Source: Spirochaetaceae bacterium (lineage in GTDB: Bacteria > Spirochaetota > Spirochaetia > SZUA-6 > Fen-1364). From it: a stretch of DNA of 13,395 nucleotides. The DNA is taken from positions 1-13,395 of the forward strand of contig PMZS01000177.1 in NCBI GenBank assembly GCA_003170115.1, written 5' to 3'. The notes below the pieces were generated by a model that saw nothing but the letters and a program-made list of their open reading frames with translations, did no database searches and was not told the origin of the DNA. The first letter of the stretch is position 1. Every line of letters begins with the position of its first letter. Shown one piece after another: positions 1-6,216 of the stretch. The translations under genes were made by a program, and so were the position numbers.

Positions 1-687
1 GCAGAGGGACAGCACTCCGTTATTTCCCCCGAGCCCCCGGCCGTCCCTGAACCAGAAATCGAAGGCGGTGTCCATTGCGTCGAAGCCTTTCGATGCCGCG
101 GCGTCCCCTGTTTCATCAACTTCTCCGGCGTCTCCCGAGGGCTTGAGATGGATCACGCAGAAACTGCCTGCCTCCACCTCGAACGGGGGGAAGACCATGC
201 GGGCATCATGGCTTTCCGGGGAGCCCATGTAGAAGACAACGCCCCCCATGTTTCCCGCGCTCAGGGCCTTGAGCTCCACGAGGTCCGGGTGGTTCCCGGA
301 ACCCCGCGGAGTAAACTCGTTGATGAGCAGCCGCGGCACGCGCGCGTTAAAGCCGTAGAACTGTGCGACGAACGAAGTGGAGTTCCCGTGCGCGTCCCGT
401 GCTTCCGCCTCCAGCGAATACAAGCGGCCGGGCGCCTGCGGTTCCCCGCGGAGAAGGACATTCTTCGACGACCCGGTCACGTCGCTGACGGCAAGGGGTG
501 GCGTGATGCGCGTCTTGTCCGCGCTAAGAACGGCATCTTCGTCAAACGAGATGGAAATCTCCCCCGGACCGAGCGCCTGGACGGATTGCACCTGCGGCGG
601 CAGAAGGTCGGTATCCTTCATCCGGGAGTCCGGCAGGGGACCGCAGGACGCGGTAAGGAGCACGAGAAAAATCAGGATGGGACGCAT
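1..687 (-). CDS. Lipoprotein with lamin-tail-like domain (3' end cut by window edge)
   Basis: The minus-strand frame is open from an ATG at 687 to the window edge, 229 codons without a stop, so the C-terminus is missing. The start has a good ribosome site: GGAGG lies 5 nt before the ATG. The N-terminus is a lipoprotein signal: a short charged start, a hydrophobic stretch ILIFLVLL, then TASC with the likely lipidated Cys at residue 15. The -3 residue is Thr rather than Leu, a looser lipobox of the kind tolerated in spirochaetes. After a beta-rich stretch of about 100 residues, the segment LLINEFTPRGSGNHPDLVEL (about residues 120-139) resembles the start of a lamin-tail domain, which typically reads INEI...EWIEL. 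Such domains occur in bacterial surface and secreted proteins. The role is unknown. The gene is divergent from the CRP-type regulator with 80 bp between starts. The lipoprotein call is firm; the domain call is moderate. Confidence 0.75.
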   Translation of the reverse strand, partial: MRPILIFLVLLTASCGPLPDSRMKDTDLLPPQVQSVQALGPGEISISFDEDAVLSADKTRITPPLAVSDVTGSSKNVLLRGEPQAPGRLYSLEAEARDAHGNSTSFVAQFYGFNARVPRLLINEFTPRGSGNHPDLVELKALSAGNMGGVVFYMGSPESHDARMVFPPFEVEAGSFCVIHLKPSGDAGEVDETGDAAASKGFDAMDTAFDFWFRDGRGLGGNNGVLSLC

Positions 688-729
688 GCGAGCCTCCGGA
701 CCAGAATACGGGGCCCGGCTTCCTCCCGC

Positions 730-758
730 TTGAAAATCGGCATTCCGGTGATTAGAGT
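730..758 (+). promoter_or_regulatory. Candidate sigma-70-type promoter of the CRP-type regulator gene
   Basis: TTGAAA at 730-735 matches TTGACA in 5 of 6 positions. After exactly 17 nt comes TAGAGT at 753-758, matching TATAAT in 4 of 6. Transcription would start near 765, only about 3 nt before the ATG at 768, giving a nearly leaderless mRNA. This agrees with the lack of a Shine-Dalgarno sequence before that ATG. The -10 box also sits inside a GTGA-N6-TCTC sequence (748-761) that resembles an imperfect CRP-type site, so autoregulation is possible. Inferred from sequence only. Confidence 0.4.
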
Positions 759-767
759 CTCGTTGCC

Positions 768-1406
768 ATGCCGGACGAGCTCCTCCAGAGGTTCAGCCGC
801 AAGTACGCTCCGGGCTCCGTGATCTGCGACGAAGGCCAGGAAGGCGAGGAGATGTATATCATCCAGACCGGCAAGGTCAGGGTGAGCAAGCGGTTCGCGG
901 GAAAGACGAACGTGATCTCGGTGCTGGAGAAGGGGGATTTCTTCGGAGAGATGGCCATCGTGAACCGCATCCTGCGCACCGCGACGGTGACCGCGATCGA
1001 CGACGTGGAGCTCCTGGTCTTCGACAGGGAGGGGCTTCAGAACATGATCGCGCGCAACACGAAAATCGCCCTGAACATCATCGACAAGCTTTGCCGGAGG
1101 CTCCAGAACGCACACTTGAAGATCCAGCACCTCGTCAAGAAGGACGCCGCGGGCCTCATCGCCCTGCACCTGCGCACCGTGTACCAGGAGCTGCCCCGCG
1201 GCCAATCGAGCGTCCCCTACCAGAAATGCCTCGAGGAGGCGTCCCTCAGCCTGGAGCTTCCCATGGAAGATGTGCGAAAGGCGTTTGAGGATCTCCAGCG
1301 GGCCGGTGTCCTGGGAATGGAGGGGGACAGCTTGCAACTGGTGGATCGGGAGAAGCTCCACGGCATCACTGAATCGATCGGGAAGGAACCGGCAGGCTCA
1401 GCCTGA
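768..1406 (+). CDS. CRP/FNR-family transcriptional regulator (cyclic-nucleotide-binding domain + winged helix)
   Basis: The product is 212 aa, the normal size for the family. Residues about 8-110 form a cyclic-nucleotide-binding beta-barrel. The phosphate-binding cassette FGEMAIVNRILRTATVTA (59-76) keeps the family's Gly-Glu (60-61) and the Arg-Thr-Ala (70-72) that corresponds to Arg-Ser-Ala in E. coli CRP, so ligand binding is plausible. A long dimerisation helix follows (about 95-140), then a winged helix-turn-helix (about 148-205). The recognition helix reads LPMEDVRKAF where E. coli CRP has SRETVGRIL: the Glu and a basic residue are kept but the first Arg is Met, so DNA specificity may differ. 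An in-frame TAG at 753-755 excludes a longer start. ATG 768 has no clear ribosome site and may be read from a nearly leaderless transcript. No iron-sulfur cysteines of the FNR type are seen. Targets are unknown; see the dyads before the E2 gene. Confidence 0.9.
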   Translation: MPDELLQRFSRKYAPGSVICDEGQEGEEMYIIQTGKVRVSKRFAGKTNVISVLEKGDFFGEMAIVNRILRTATVTAIDDVELLVFDREGLQNMIARNTKIALNIIDKLCRRLQNAHLKIQHLVKKDAAGLIALHLRTVYQELPRGQSSVPYQKCLEEASLSLELPMEDVRKAFEDLQRAGVLGMEGDSLQLVDREKLHGITESIGKEPAGSA

Positions 1407-1421
1407 GGCGGAATCCCGCCT
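1406..1421. terminator. Hairpin between convergent genes, possible weak bidirectional terminator
   Basis: AGGCGG (1406-1411), loop AATC, CCGCCT (1416-1421) form a perfect 6-bp stem that spans the 13-nt gap and touches the stop codons of both converging genes. There is no T-run on either side, so this is at best a weak intrinsic terminator. Confidence 0.35.
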
Positions 1422-1968
1422 AATCGGATGCCCAGGCCGCACGCAGCTCGTCCAGGGCGCGCCGGTTGCTCACGAATGCCACATTCTCAGGCGGCTGGTC
1501 CAGGGGAAACCAGGCGGCTTCGGCTACGTCGTCGGCCGCCGCAATACGGGCGTCGGCGGGAATCTCGCATCGGTAATGGAGACTGAGGACGAACCGCGCT
1601 TCCTCGGCCACGTCGTCCCGGGGATACTCGTCGATTCCCATGGAGAACAGTCGCGGCCGCGTAATCCGCACGCCCAGTTCCTCCTCCAGCTCGCGCGCAA
1701 GTCCCGTTTCCGGCGGCTCGCCGTTTTCCAGGTACCCCCCCGGAAAGTCCCACATTCCCTTGTGCGGCTCGACGGCCCGGCGCGTGAGCAGGACCTGCGG
1801 CCGACCGTCCACGATCCTGGTGACGAGTGCGCCCACCGCGGGTTTCGAGTTCTGCCAGAACTCGAAACCGCACGAGGAGCACAGCAGAAGGTTCGACACC
1901 GGCGCTGGGGGGGATCCGAGCGGACGGTACGGGCTCCCGCACACGGGACAGAAGGAGTACCGTTTCAC
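1420..1968 (-). CDS. Nudix hydrolase with N-terminal zinc ribbon
   Basis: The 182-aa product starts with a zinc ribbon: CPVCG at 7-11 and CSSCG at 30-34 supply four cysteines. The Nudix fold follows. The Nudix box is complete at 78-100: Gly78, five residues, Glu84, seven residues, then RELEEELGV, matching GX5EX7REUXEEXGU, so metal-dependent pyrophosphohydrolase activity is expected. These enzymes cleave nucleoside diphosphates linked to another moiety, such as ADP-ribose or dinucleotides. The substrate cannot be fixed here; the zinc ribbon is also found in NudC-type NADH pyrophosphatases, but this protein is shorter and I do not see NudC's full architecture. The start is GTG (1968-1966), overlapping the upstream lipoprotein stop as GTGA, with no clear ribosome site of its own, so translation is probably coupled. 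It is the last gene of the three-gene minus operon and ends 13 nt from the convergent regulator. Confidence 0.88.
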   Translation of the reverse strand: MKRYSFCPVCGSPYRPLGSPPAPVSNLLLCSSCGFEFWQNSKPAVGALVTRIVDGRPQVLLTRRAVEPHKGMWDFPGGYLENGEPPETGLARELEEELGVRITRPRLFSMGIDEYPRDDVAEEARFVLSLHYRCEIPADARIAAADDVAEAAWFPLDQPPENVAFVSNRRALDELRAAWASD

Positions 1969-2381
1969 TGCGTTTTCGGCAGGGTCTCTTCCAGGCGGGT
2001 CTTCAGCTTCAATGCGAGAACCCGGGGAGCCGGCGGGAGCGCGTCCCCTTCCTTCGTGTACTTGTCCAGAAGGTCGTTGATGAGAGAAAGCGCAACGTCG
2101 TTCTTTCCCATCTTGTGGTGGAGAAACGCGATTTCATACTCCGCCCATGTCATATGATTGACGTCGTCCGGGAAGGAGACCTGGATCAGGGAATAGTATC
2201 GGATGCCGAGGGGATAGTTGCCCTTGTCCGAGGCGTCCTGCGCGCGCTGGAACATCTCGGCCGCGGAAAGCCCCGGGGGGATGGTAGTGGGCCCGGATGC
2301 GCACGAGGCGAGGGTGGCACACGCGGCAGCACAGGCCGCGCAGGCCGCGAGCAGAAAAGCGGTTCGTCGACGAATCGTCAT
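1965..2381 (-). CDS. Small lipoprotein with TPR-like helical repeats
   Basis: The product is 138 aa from the ATG at 2381. I chose this start, not an in-frame ATG at 2489, because it gives a proper lipoprotein signal (MTIRRR, Ala/Cys-rich hydrophobic core, lipobox LASC with Cys27) and an ATGA overlap with the gene before it. Three further cysteines (14, 17, 21) lie inside the hydrophobic core, which is odd. The mature part has helix pairs such as AAEMFQRAQDASDKGNYPLG (40-59) and WAEYEIAFLHHKMGKNDVAL (about 75-94). Their spacing and small/aromatic pattern look like tetratricopeptide repeats, which usually bind proteins. It would be anchored to a membrane from the periplasmic side, or at the surface. 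Function unknown; a role as scaffold or assembly factor is a guess. It is joined by 4-nt overlaps to both operon neighbours. Confidence 0.75.
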   Translation of the reverse strand: MTIRRRTAFLLAACAACAAACATLASCASGPTTIPPGLSAAEMFQRAQDASDKGNYPLGIRYYSLIQVSFPDDVNHMTWAEYEIAFLHHKMGKNDVALSLINDLLDKYTKEGDALPPAPRVLALKLKTRLEETLPKTQ

Positions 2382-2707
2382 AGGGTCTCGTTCTGTGCCG
2401 GCGAGTAGATCTCGTCCTTGATGGGAAGATTCTTCCGCAGCTCCTTCAGGAACACCTCGATCTCCCCCATCGGGACGTAGGAGTCGCATTCGTCGATCGT
2501 GCGCCGGATCACCGTGAAGTACTTATAGACCTTCTCCTCGCCGAGCTTCTTGCGCCACTTGCCCGCATCGCAGCGCACGCGGAGACCGTACTGGTTCGCC
2601 TCGCCCTTGGGGTACCTGAAGAGCTTGCAGTGGATGCAATTCGCACAATAGATCTTGTCCGAGGAAAAGTCGTCACCAAACGTTTCGAAATCAGGGGCCT
2701 GCATCAT
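2378..2707 (-). CDS. Small Cys-rich conserved-looking protein, putative metal binding
   Basis: The product is 109 aa with no signal peptide or membrane segment, so it is probably cytoplasmic. A cluster YCANCIHCKLF holds Cys21, 24 and 27; Cys46 (VRCDAGKW) and Cys74 (DECDSY) complete a set that could bind zinc or an iron-sulfur centre. The C-terminus is a charged helix. It looks like a family of short uncharacterised proteins that I associate with spirochaetes, but I cannot name a domain. Two tandem ATGs are possible starts, at 2707 and 2704. GAGGA lies only 3 nt before the first and 6 nt before the second, so the second may be used. The stop overlaps the next gene's ATG as ATGA. First firm gene of the minus operon. 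Confidence 0.75.
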   Translation of the reverse strand: MMQAPDFETFGDDFSSDKIYCANCIHCKLFRYPKGEANQYGLRVRCDAGKWRKKLGEEKVYKYFTVIRRTIDECDSYVPMGEIEVFLKELRKNLPIKDEIYSPAQNETL

Positions 2708-2733
2708 TCGATCCTCATCATACCAGCGTGTCT

Positions 2734-2763
2734 ACACTACCATGTTCGTCTTTTCCGGGTCAA
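2734..2763 (-). promoter_or_regulatory. Candidate promoter of the minus-strand three-gene operon
   Basis: Reading the minus strand, TTGACC (2763-2758) matches the -35 consensus in 5 of 6 positions. TAGTGT (2739-2734) follows after 18 nt but matches the -10 consensus in only 3 of 6. This would give a leader of about 20 nt that contains the GAGGA ribosome site. An alternative extended -10, TGGTATGAT (2725-2717), has a better -10 hexamer but no -35 and would remove that ribosome site from the transcript. Confidence 0.3.
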
Positions 2764-2809
2764 TAGTTAAGGCAATGGGCGATGCGGGCACGGGCCGCTC
2801 GTTGGCGAG

Positions 2810-2989
2810 TCATTCCTTCGCTCTTCCTCTTTCCCGGCGAACCATTTTGCGCCAACCCGCGATAAAGTACGTTGCCGCGTCTTCGCAAGCCTTGTCCCGC
2901 ACACAGGCGCCCGCCTTGCAGTCCGCGGGAAAGGGGCCTTCGAAAAAGTGCCCTTCGTTGTTGACACTTGCTTCCGGCCGTGGTATCAA
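2810..2989 (-). CDS. Possible small Cys-rich protein, start uncertain
   Basis: The minus frame ending with TGA at 2812-2810 codes for a stretch that reads like a real protein: EGPFPADCKAGACVRDKAC, then a helix AATYFIAGWRKMV and a basic tail. Three cysteines are spaced CX4CX5C. The frame stays open up to 3112, but its upstream part lies under the riboswitch on the other strand. No ATG or GTG suits the coding-looking part; the best in-frame start is TTG at 2989, giving 59 aa, with no convincing ribosome site. It may be a genuine small gene ahead of the Cys-rich operon, a 5'-truncated remnant, or chance. If real, its 5' end overlaps the promoter of the riboswitch transcript on the opposite strand. 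Confidence 0.3.
   Translation of the reverse strand: MIPRPEASVNNEGHFFEGPFPADCKAGACVRDKACEDAATYFIAGWRKMVRRERGRAKE
2961..2989 (+). promoter_or_regulatory. Sigma-70-type promoter of the cobalamin riboswitch-btuB-tonB unit
   Basis: A perfect -35 box TTGACA (2961-2966) is followed after exactly 17 nt by TATCAA (2984-2989), 4 of 6 matches to TATAAT. The predicted transcription start near 2996 falls just before the riboswitch P1 strand, which supports the assignment. Confidence 0.65.
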
Positions 2990-2996
2990 GGCTGCG

Positions 2997-3190
2997 AGCT
3001 GCCTGTTTCGAGAAACACGGAATGCGGTGCGATTCCGCAGCGGTCCCGCCACTGTAACCGGGGATTCCCGCAGCAGGGTGTGTGCCAGCACCCAAGGGGT
3101 GGCAACACCCACAGGCCATTGCCTTCAAGGTGAAGGTGAGAAGGCGCTGCAGGACATGAGATCCGGAAGCCAGGAGACGATTCCCGAAAC
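2997..3190 (+). ncRNA. Cobalamin (adenosylcobalamin-type) riboswitch aptamer
   Basis: The conserved blocks appear in the right order: GGAATGCGGTGCGATTCCGC (3019-3038), AGCGGTCCCGCCACTGTAAC (3039-3058), a variable region with two hairpins, a B12-box-like GCCATTGCCTTCAAGG (3115-3130) followed by GAGAAGGCG, and the 3' end GGAAGCCAGGAGAC (3165-3178). GTTTCG (3005-3010) can pair with CGAAAC (3185-3190) as P1. One variable-region hairpin (3097-3110) carries a GCAA tetraloop. Known members bind coenzyme B12 and shut off the downstream gene. Here that gene is a BtuB-like receptor, the classic target. The 5' and 3' limits are approximate. Confidence 0.93.
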
Positions 3191-3289
3191 CAACACCCTT
3201 CGCGGAAAAAAGGATGGCCGGCGTGCATCGTTTCCACCATTCCGTGAGAATGCAGATCGAAGGATTGACCCGGCGGCCGGGAGATTTCC
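3191..3289 (+). promoter_or_regulatory. Riboswitch expression platform, with a hairpin that could hide the ribosome site
   Basis: No hairpin followed by a T-run is present, so control of translation is more likely than termination. CCCGG (3269-3273), loop CGG, CCGGG (3277-3281) form a stem whose right arm includes the first bases of the Shine-Dalgarno GGGAG (3279-3283). An upstream CCGGC (3218-3222) could pair with GCCGG (3276-3280) and open this hairpin. The switching scheme is inferred, not proven. Confidence 0.45.
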
Positions 3290-5296
3290 GTGCGCAGAAA
3301 TATCCTTTGCCTGCTCGTCGTCACCGCCTGCCTTGGCTGCGTGCCCGCCGGGGCCCAACAGACCCCTGAGCTGAACGAGGTCGTCGTCACCGCGACAAGG
3401 GTTGATTCTTCCGTGCTCGAATCGCCGAGCTTCGTCACCGTCATCACGCAGAAGGACATCCAGGAGTCGGGTGCCGCCGACCTGTCCGGCGTCCTCGCGC
3501 AACAGAGCGGAGTCGTGGTCAACGGCTATGGACCCGTGGGCCAGGTCAAGACGGTGAGCATCAGGGGATCCACCTCGTCGCAGGTGCTGGTGCTCGTCGA
3601 CGGGATACGGCAGAACTCCAGCTTCGACGGCTTCGTCGACCTTTCGCGGATCCCGGTAGATAATATCGATCACGTCGAAATCGTCCAGGGCGGGGCGAGC
3701 TCTCTGTGGGGAACGGGCGCCGTGGGAGGCGTCATCAACATCATCACAAAGAAGGCCGCGGCGCCCTCGATCGATCTCACGATCACGAACGGGAGCTACA
3801 TCCCTCACGACGGGTATGCGGTGACGGAGACCGGTTCGTCCTTCGCTCCTGCATCGGCGGCAAGCCTCTTCGACAATCAGAAAGTCACTCTGTTGCTTGC
3901 GGACAAGGTGGGGGATGTGGGGCTGACGGGCGGCGGGTCTTTCACCCGGGCCGCAAACGCATTCATCTGGGATGACACCTCCAGTTTCGGAGGCTGGAGA
4001 CAGAGGAACAATGCGCAGGACGTCGCCGAAGACGCATACGCAGCTCTCGATCTTCCTCTGCTGGGCGGATCGTTTTCTGCAAAAGGCTCTTTCGACCATT
4101 CCCTGATCGGGGTGCCAGGCTCTGTCAGCATCGTGAGCAGCCAGGCCACTCAGGAGGATACATCCGCCACGGGCTCGTTTGGGTTTATCACAAACCATTT
4201 CTTCACGGATTTACTGAGTTTTGATCTAAAGGGTTCCTACCGATACGCGAAGGAGACCTACGACAACCCTCTCTACCCTCCGGCAAGTGACCACACCACC
4301 AATGCAGCAACCCTCGACCTTACCCAGAAGCTTTCTCTCTCCGATGCGATTTCAGCGGTCTACGGGGGGAACGGCTCCTACGAGACGGCAGACAGCACCA
4401 ACCTTGCCAGCCGAAAAGACCGGCTCACTCTAGCCGGGTTCCTCTCCCTGCCCTTCTCTCCCTTTCAGTTCCTCACGGTCACGCCCTCGGTCCGCTACGA
4501 TTTCTATTCTGATTTTTCCGGCTACCTCTCCTATCAGCTCGGCGCCGTGGTTTCCCTCTCGGACATGACCTCGCTCAAGGCAACGCTCGGCAGTGCATAC
4601 CGTGTTCCAACACTGAGCGATTTATACTGGTATTCATTTGACGGCTCGTACTTCGGCGACACATACTACTCGTACGGCAACCCGAACTTGAAGCCTGAAA
4701 CCTCGTACAGCGGCGAGATTGGCCTAGCACTCGCGGGGAAGCGACTCTCACTGGAGGCGTCCCTCTTCGGTCGGCTCGTGTATGATCAAATCAACTGGGG
4801 CAACTATTCCAATACTGTCAGCCAGCCTAAGGTTTACATCGAGACCCCCGTGAACATCAGCGAGTCCTTTCTCCCCGGGGCGGAAGTCCACGCAACGGCG
4901 AACGTCACCGACCAGCTTTCCCTGGAAGCCGACTACGCCTTCATCTACAGCCTGCTCCTGCAGTACCTCGGCCAGAGCTACCAGCTCTCGGACGACATGC
5001 GAGTCCCCTTTGTCCCTCTCCACAACCTCAGCATCACCAGCCGCTACACGAATGGCATCCACAGCCTCAGGCTGGAGGTGCAATACGTCAGCGAGAAGTT
5101 CATCGATGCCGCTAACACCGCTTCGACATCCCTCCCCGGCTATGTGGTCATGAACGCCGGCTACAAGATCGCCGCGACCGAGAACATGGTTTTTTCGCTG
5201 GACCTGATGAACATCCTGAATACGCTCTATTACACGCAGTCCGGCTACCCCATGCCTCCGTTCTCCCTCGAGATGGGCATGCAGCTGCACCTGTAG
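3290..5296 (+). CDS. btuB: BtuB-like TonB-dependent outer-membrane receptor, probable cobalamin importer
   Basis: The 668-aa product starts at GTG 3290, with GGGAG 6 nt before it. A Sec signal peptide (RR, hydrophobic core, predicted cleavage AGA|QQ after residue 22) is followed by the TonB box NEVVVTATR at 29-37. The plug domain (about 40-155) has typical blocks: VTVITQKDIQESGA, SIRGSTSSQVLVLVDGIRQN, VEIVQGGASSLWGTGAVGGV and INIITKK. The remainder (about 160-668) is aromatic-rich alternating beta-barrel sequence with the usual YRVPTLSDLYW and NPNLKPETS motifs. Length and plug resemble E. coli BtuB (614 aa, slightly shorter). The protein imports a ligand across the outer membrane using TonB energy. 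Cobalamin is inferred from the upstream B12 riboswitch; sequence alone could also fit another large cofactor or siderophore. The C-terminus ends in Leu, not the common Phe. The tonB-like gene follows after 4 nt. Confidence 0.9.
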   Translation: MRRNILCLLVVTACLGCVPAGAQQTPELNEVVVTATRVDSSVLESPSFVTVITQKDIQESGAADLSGVLAQQSGVVVNGYGPVGQVKTVSIRGSTSSQVLVLVDGIRQNSSFDGFVDLSRIPVDNIDHVEIVQGGASSLWGTGAVGGVINIITKKAAAPSIDLTITNGSYIPHDGYAVTETGSSFAPASAASLFDNQKVTLLLADKVGDVGLTGGGSFTRAANAFIWDDTSSFGGWRQRNNAQDVAEDAYAALDLPLLGGSFSAKGSFDHSLIGVPGSVSIVSSQATQEDTSATGSFGFITNHFFTDLLSFDLKGSYRYAKETYDNPLYPPASDHTTNAATLDLTQKLSLSDAISAVYGGNGSYETADSTNLASRKDRLTLAGFLSLPFSPFQFLTVTPSVRYDFYSDFSGYLSYQLGAVVSLSDMTSLKATLGSAYRVPTLSDLYWYSFDGSYFGDTYYSYGNPNLKPETSYSGEIGLALAGKRLSLEASLFGRLVYDQINWGNYSNTVSQPKVYIETPVNISESFLPGAEVHATANVTDQLSLEADYAFIYSLLLQYLGQSYQLSDDMRVPFVPLHNLSITSRYTNGIHSLRLEVQYVSEKFIDAANTASTSLPGYVVMNAGYKIAATENMVFSLDLMNILNTLYYTQSGYPMPPFSLEMGMQLHL

Positions 5297-5300
5297 GACG

Positions 5301-6074
5301 ATGGGCCCCCGGCCGGGTTTCGCGCTTTGCCTTTTCGCGGCGTGCGGCATCCATGCAGTGATCCTGCTCGTGCCGCGCGCCGCGGTTGGCGCGGAACCGC
5401 CGATCCCGACCGTCGAGCTGGACCTGGCGGCGGCCGCGGCGGCGCAAGGGGGTCCGGCGGTGACGCAGGCACCTGCTCGCAGGGCCGCTGCAGTGCGCAC
5501 AGTGCAGGAAACGAGGGCTGGTCCCGCGGAAGTCGCGCCCACGGAGCCGTTGCGCCCCGCCGCACGGACCGAACCGCCTGTAGCGGCAGTTTGGGACACC
5601 GAACCAGCGGCAACGGCAGTTTCCGTCCCCGAATCAGCCGGTGAACCCGGGAGCCAGGCTTCAGGGGCCGGCCCCGCCAGCGGGAGCGACGGCGCATCTG
5701 CCGCCTCGTCCGCCGCATCGCCCGGGGGCACCAAGGGAGGCGCCGGTGCCGGGAGCGGCGTCGCCGGCACGCCCGCTGTTGCCGCAACCGGGTTCGTTGC
5801 GCCGCGGCTCCGAGAGGACATCTTTCCGGAGTATCCGAGGAGCGCCCGCCGCTCGGGCTTCGAGGGCCTGGTGAAAGTGGCCGCCGCTGTAGACGCTTCC
5901 GGAGTCGTGACGACTGCAGAAGTGGTCGCGTCATCCGGCCACGCGTCCCTCGACCAGGCGGCCCTCGAAGCCGTTCGGCGCGCTCTCTTTGCGCCGGCGC
6001 TGCAGGAAGGGACGCCGGTGCCCTGCAGGGTTGTGATTCCAGTCAGGTTTCAGCTTTCCGCACCCGCCCCATGA
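5301..6074 (+). CDS. tonB: TonB-family energy transducer
   Basis: The 257-aa product has one N-terminal membrane helix (about 7-24) containing His18 in GIHAVILL, similar to the TonB helix with its conserved His. A long periplasmic spacer (about 35-165) is rich in Ala, Gly, Pro, Ser and Glu and lacks the clear Pro-Glu/Pro-Lys repeats of E. coli TonB. The C-terminal TonB domain (about 175-252) includes EYPRSARRSGFEGLVKV, the DASGVVTTAEVVASSGHASLDQAAL segment in outline (not listed in full), and a final beta strand VIPVRFQL. It would pass proton-motive energy from ExbB/ExbD to the receptor plug. It starts 4 nt after the receptor stop, so it should share the B12 riboswitch transcript. AGGA lies only 2 nt before the ATG, a tight spacing that suggests coupling to receptor translation. 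ExbB/ExbD are not in the window. Confidence 0.88.
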   Translation: MGPRPGFALCLFAACGIHAVILLVPRAAVGAEPPIPTVELDLAAAAAAQGGPAVTQAPARRAAAVRTVQETRAGPAEVAPTEPLRPAARTEPPVAAVWDTEPAATAVSVPESAGEPGSQASGAGPASGSDGASAASSAASPGGTKGGAGAGSGVAGTPAVAATGFVAPRLREDIFPEYPRSARRSGFEGLVKVAAAVDASGVVTTAEVVASSGHASLDQAALEAVRRALFAPALQEGTPVPCRVVIPVRFQLSAPAP

Positions 6075-6101
6075 TCGCGGGACCGGCTCCACGCTGCTGG
6101 A

Positions 6102-6122
6102 TGTACTCAGAAACTGAGTACA
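6102..6122. repeat. Perfect 9-bp inverted repeat with AAA centre
   Basis: TGTACTCAG (6102-6110) and CTGAGTACA (6114-6122) are exact reverse complements around AAA. It lies 28 nt after the tonB stop. There is no T-run after it, so it is either an atypical terminator or, because the dyad is so exact and sits upstream of the E2 promoter, a regulator binding site. Confidence 0.6.
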
Positions 6123-6132
6123 AAGCGTATGC

Positions 6133-6146
6133 GTGAGATCTCTCAC
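6133..6146. promoter_or_regulatory. Candidate CRP-type operator dyad GTGAGATCTCTCAC
   Basis: GTGA-N6-TCAC is the core of the CRP-family consensus TGTGA-N6-TCACA. Its centre (6139.5) is about 83 bp upstream of the predicted E2 transcription start, near the -82.5 position known for class I CRP activation. The 10-mer GTGAGATCTC recurs at 6215-6224, across the predicted start. The site could alternatively act as a weak terminator hairpin (GTGAG/CTCAC, followed by TTTTT at 6151-6155). Confidence 0.4.
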
Positions 6147-6187
6147 CTGGTTTTTCGCGCCCGGCAACCCCGACAACCGCTCCCTTA

Positions 6188-6216
6188 TTGACATTTCGAA
6201 ACACCAAACTTATTGT
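6188..6216 (+). promoter_or_regulatory. Sigma-70-type promoter of the E2-E1 operon, predicted nearly leaderless
   Basis: A perfect TTGACA (6188-6193), a 17-nt spacer and TATTGT (6211-6216), 4 of 6 to consensus, place the transcription start near 6223. The E2 ATG is at 6226, so the leader would be about 3 nt. A weak GAGA precedes the ATG but no real Shine-Dalgarno is present. Confidence 0.55.

Noticed and set aside
148..822. Long plus-strand open frame opposite the first lipoprotein gene
   Set aside because: It is antisense to a frame with a lipoprotein signal, a good ribosome site and a lamin-tail-like motif. Its own product is Arg/His/Gly-rich without any recognisable pattern.
672..1361. 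229-codon minus-strand open frame over the regulator gene
   Set aside because: The opposite strand encodes a clear CRP/FNR-family protein; this is a high-GC shadow frame.
1270..2157. 295-codon plus-strand open frame
   Set aside because: It lies opposite the Nudix and lipoprotein genes, whose motifs are complete. The frame also crosses the end of the regulator gene without any domain signal.
2382..2489. Longer start for the TPR-like lipoprotein
   Set aside because: It would bury the lipoprotein signal inside the protein and overlap deep into the upstream gene; ATG 2381 gives a proper signal and an ATGA junction.
3191..3289. Intrinsic terminator in the riboswitch expression platform
   Set aside because: No stable hairpin followed by a T-run is present before the receptor start.
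3125..4198. 357-codon minus-strand open frame under the riboswitch and receptor
   Set aside because: It overlaps the conserved riboswitch and the receptor plug domain; composition is typical of a GC-rich shadow.
4748..5821. 357-codon minus-strand open frame over receptor C-terminus and tonB
   Set aside because: It runs opposite barrel strands and the TonB spacer; its Ala/Pro runs simply mirror the low-complexity spacer.
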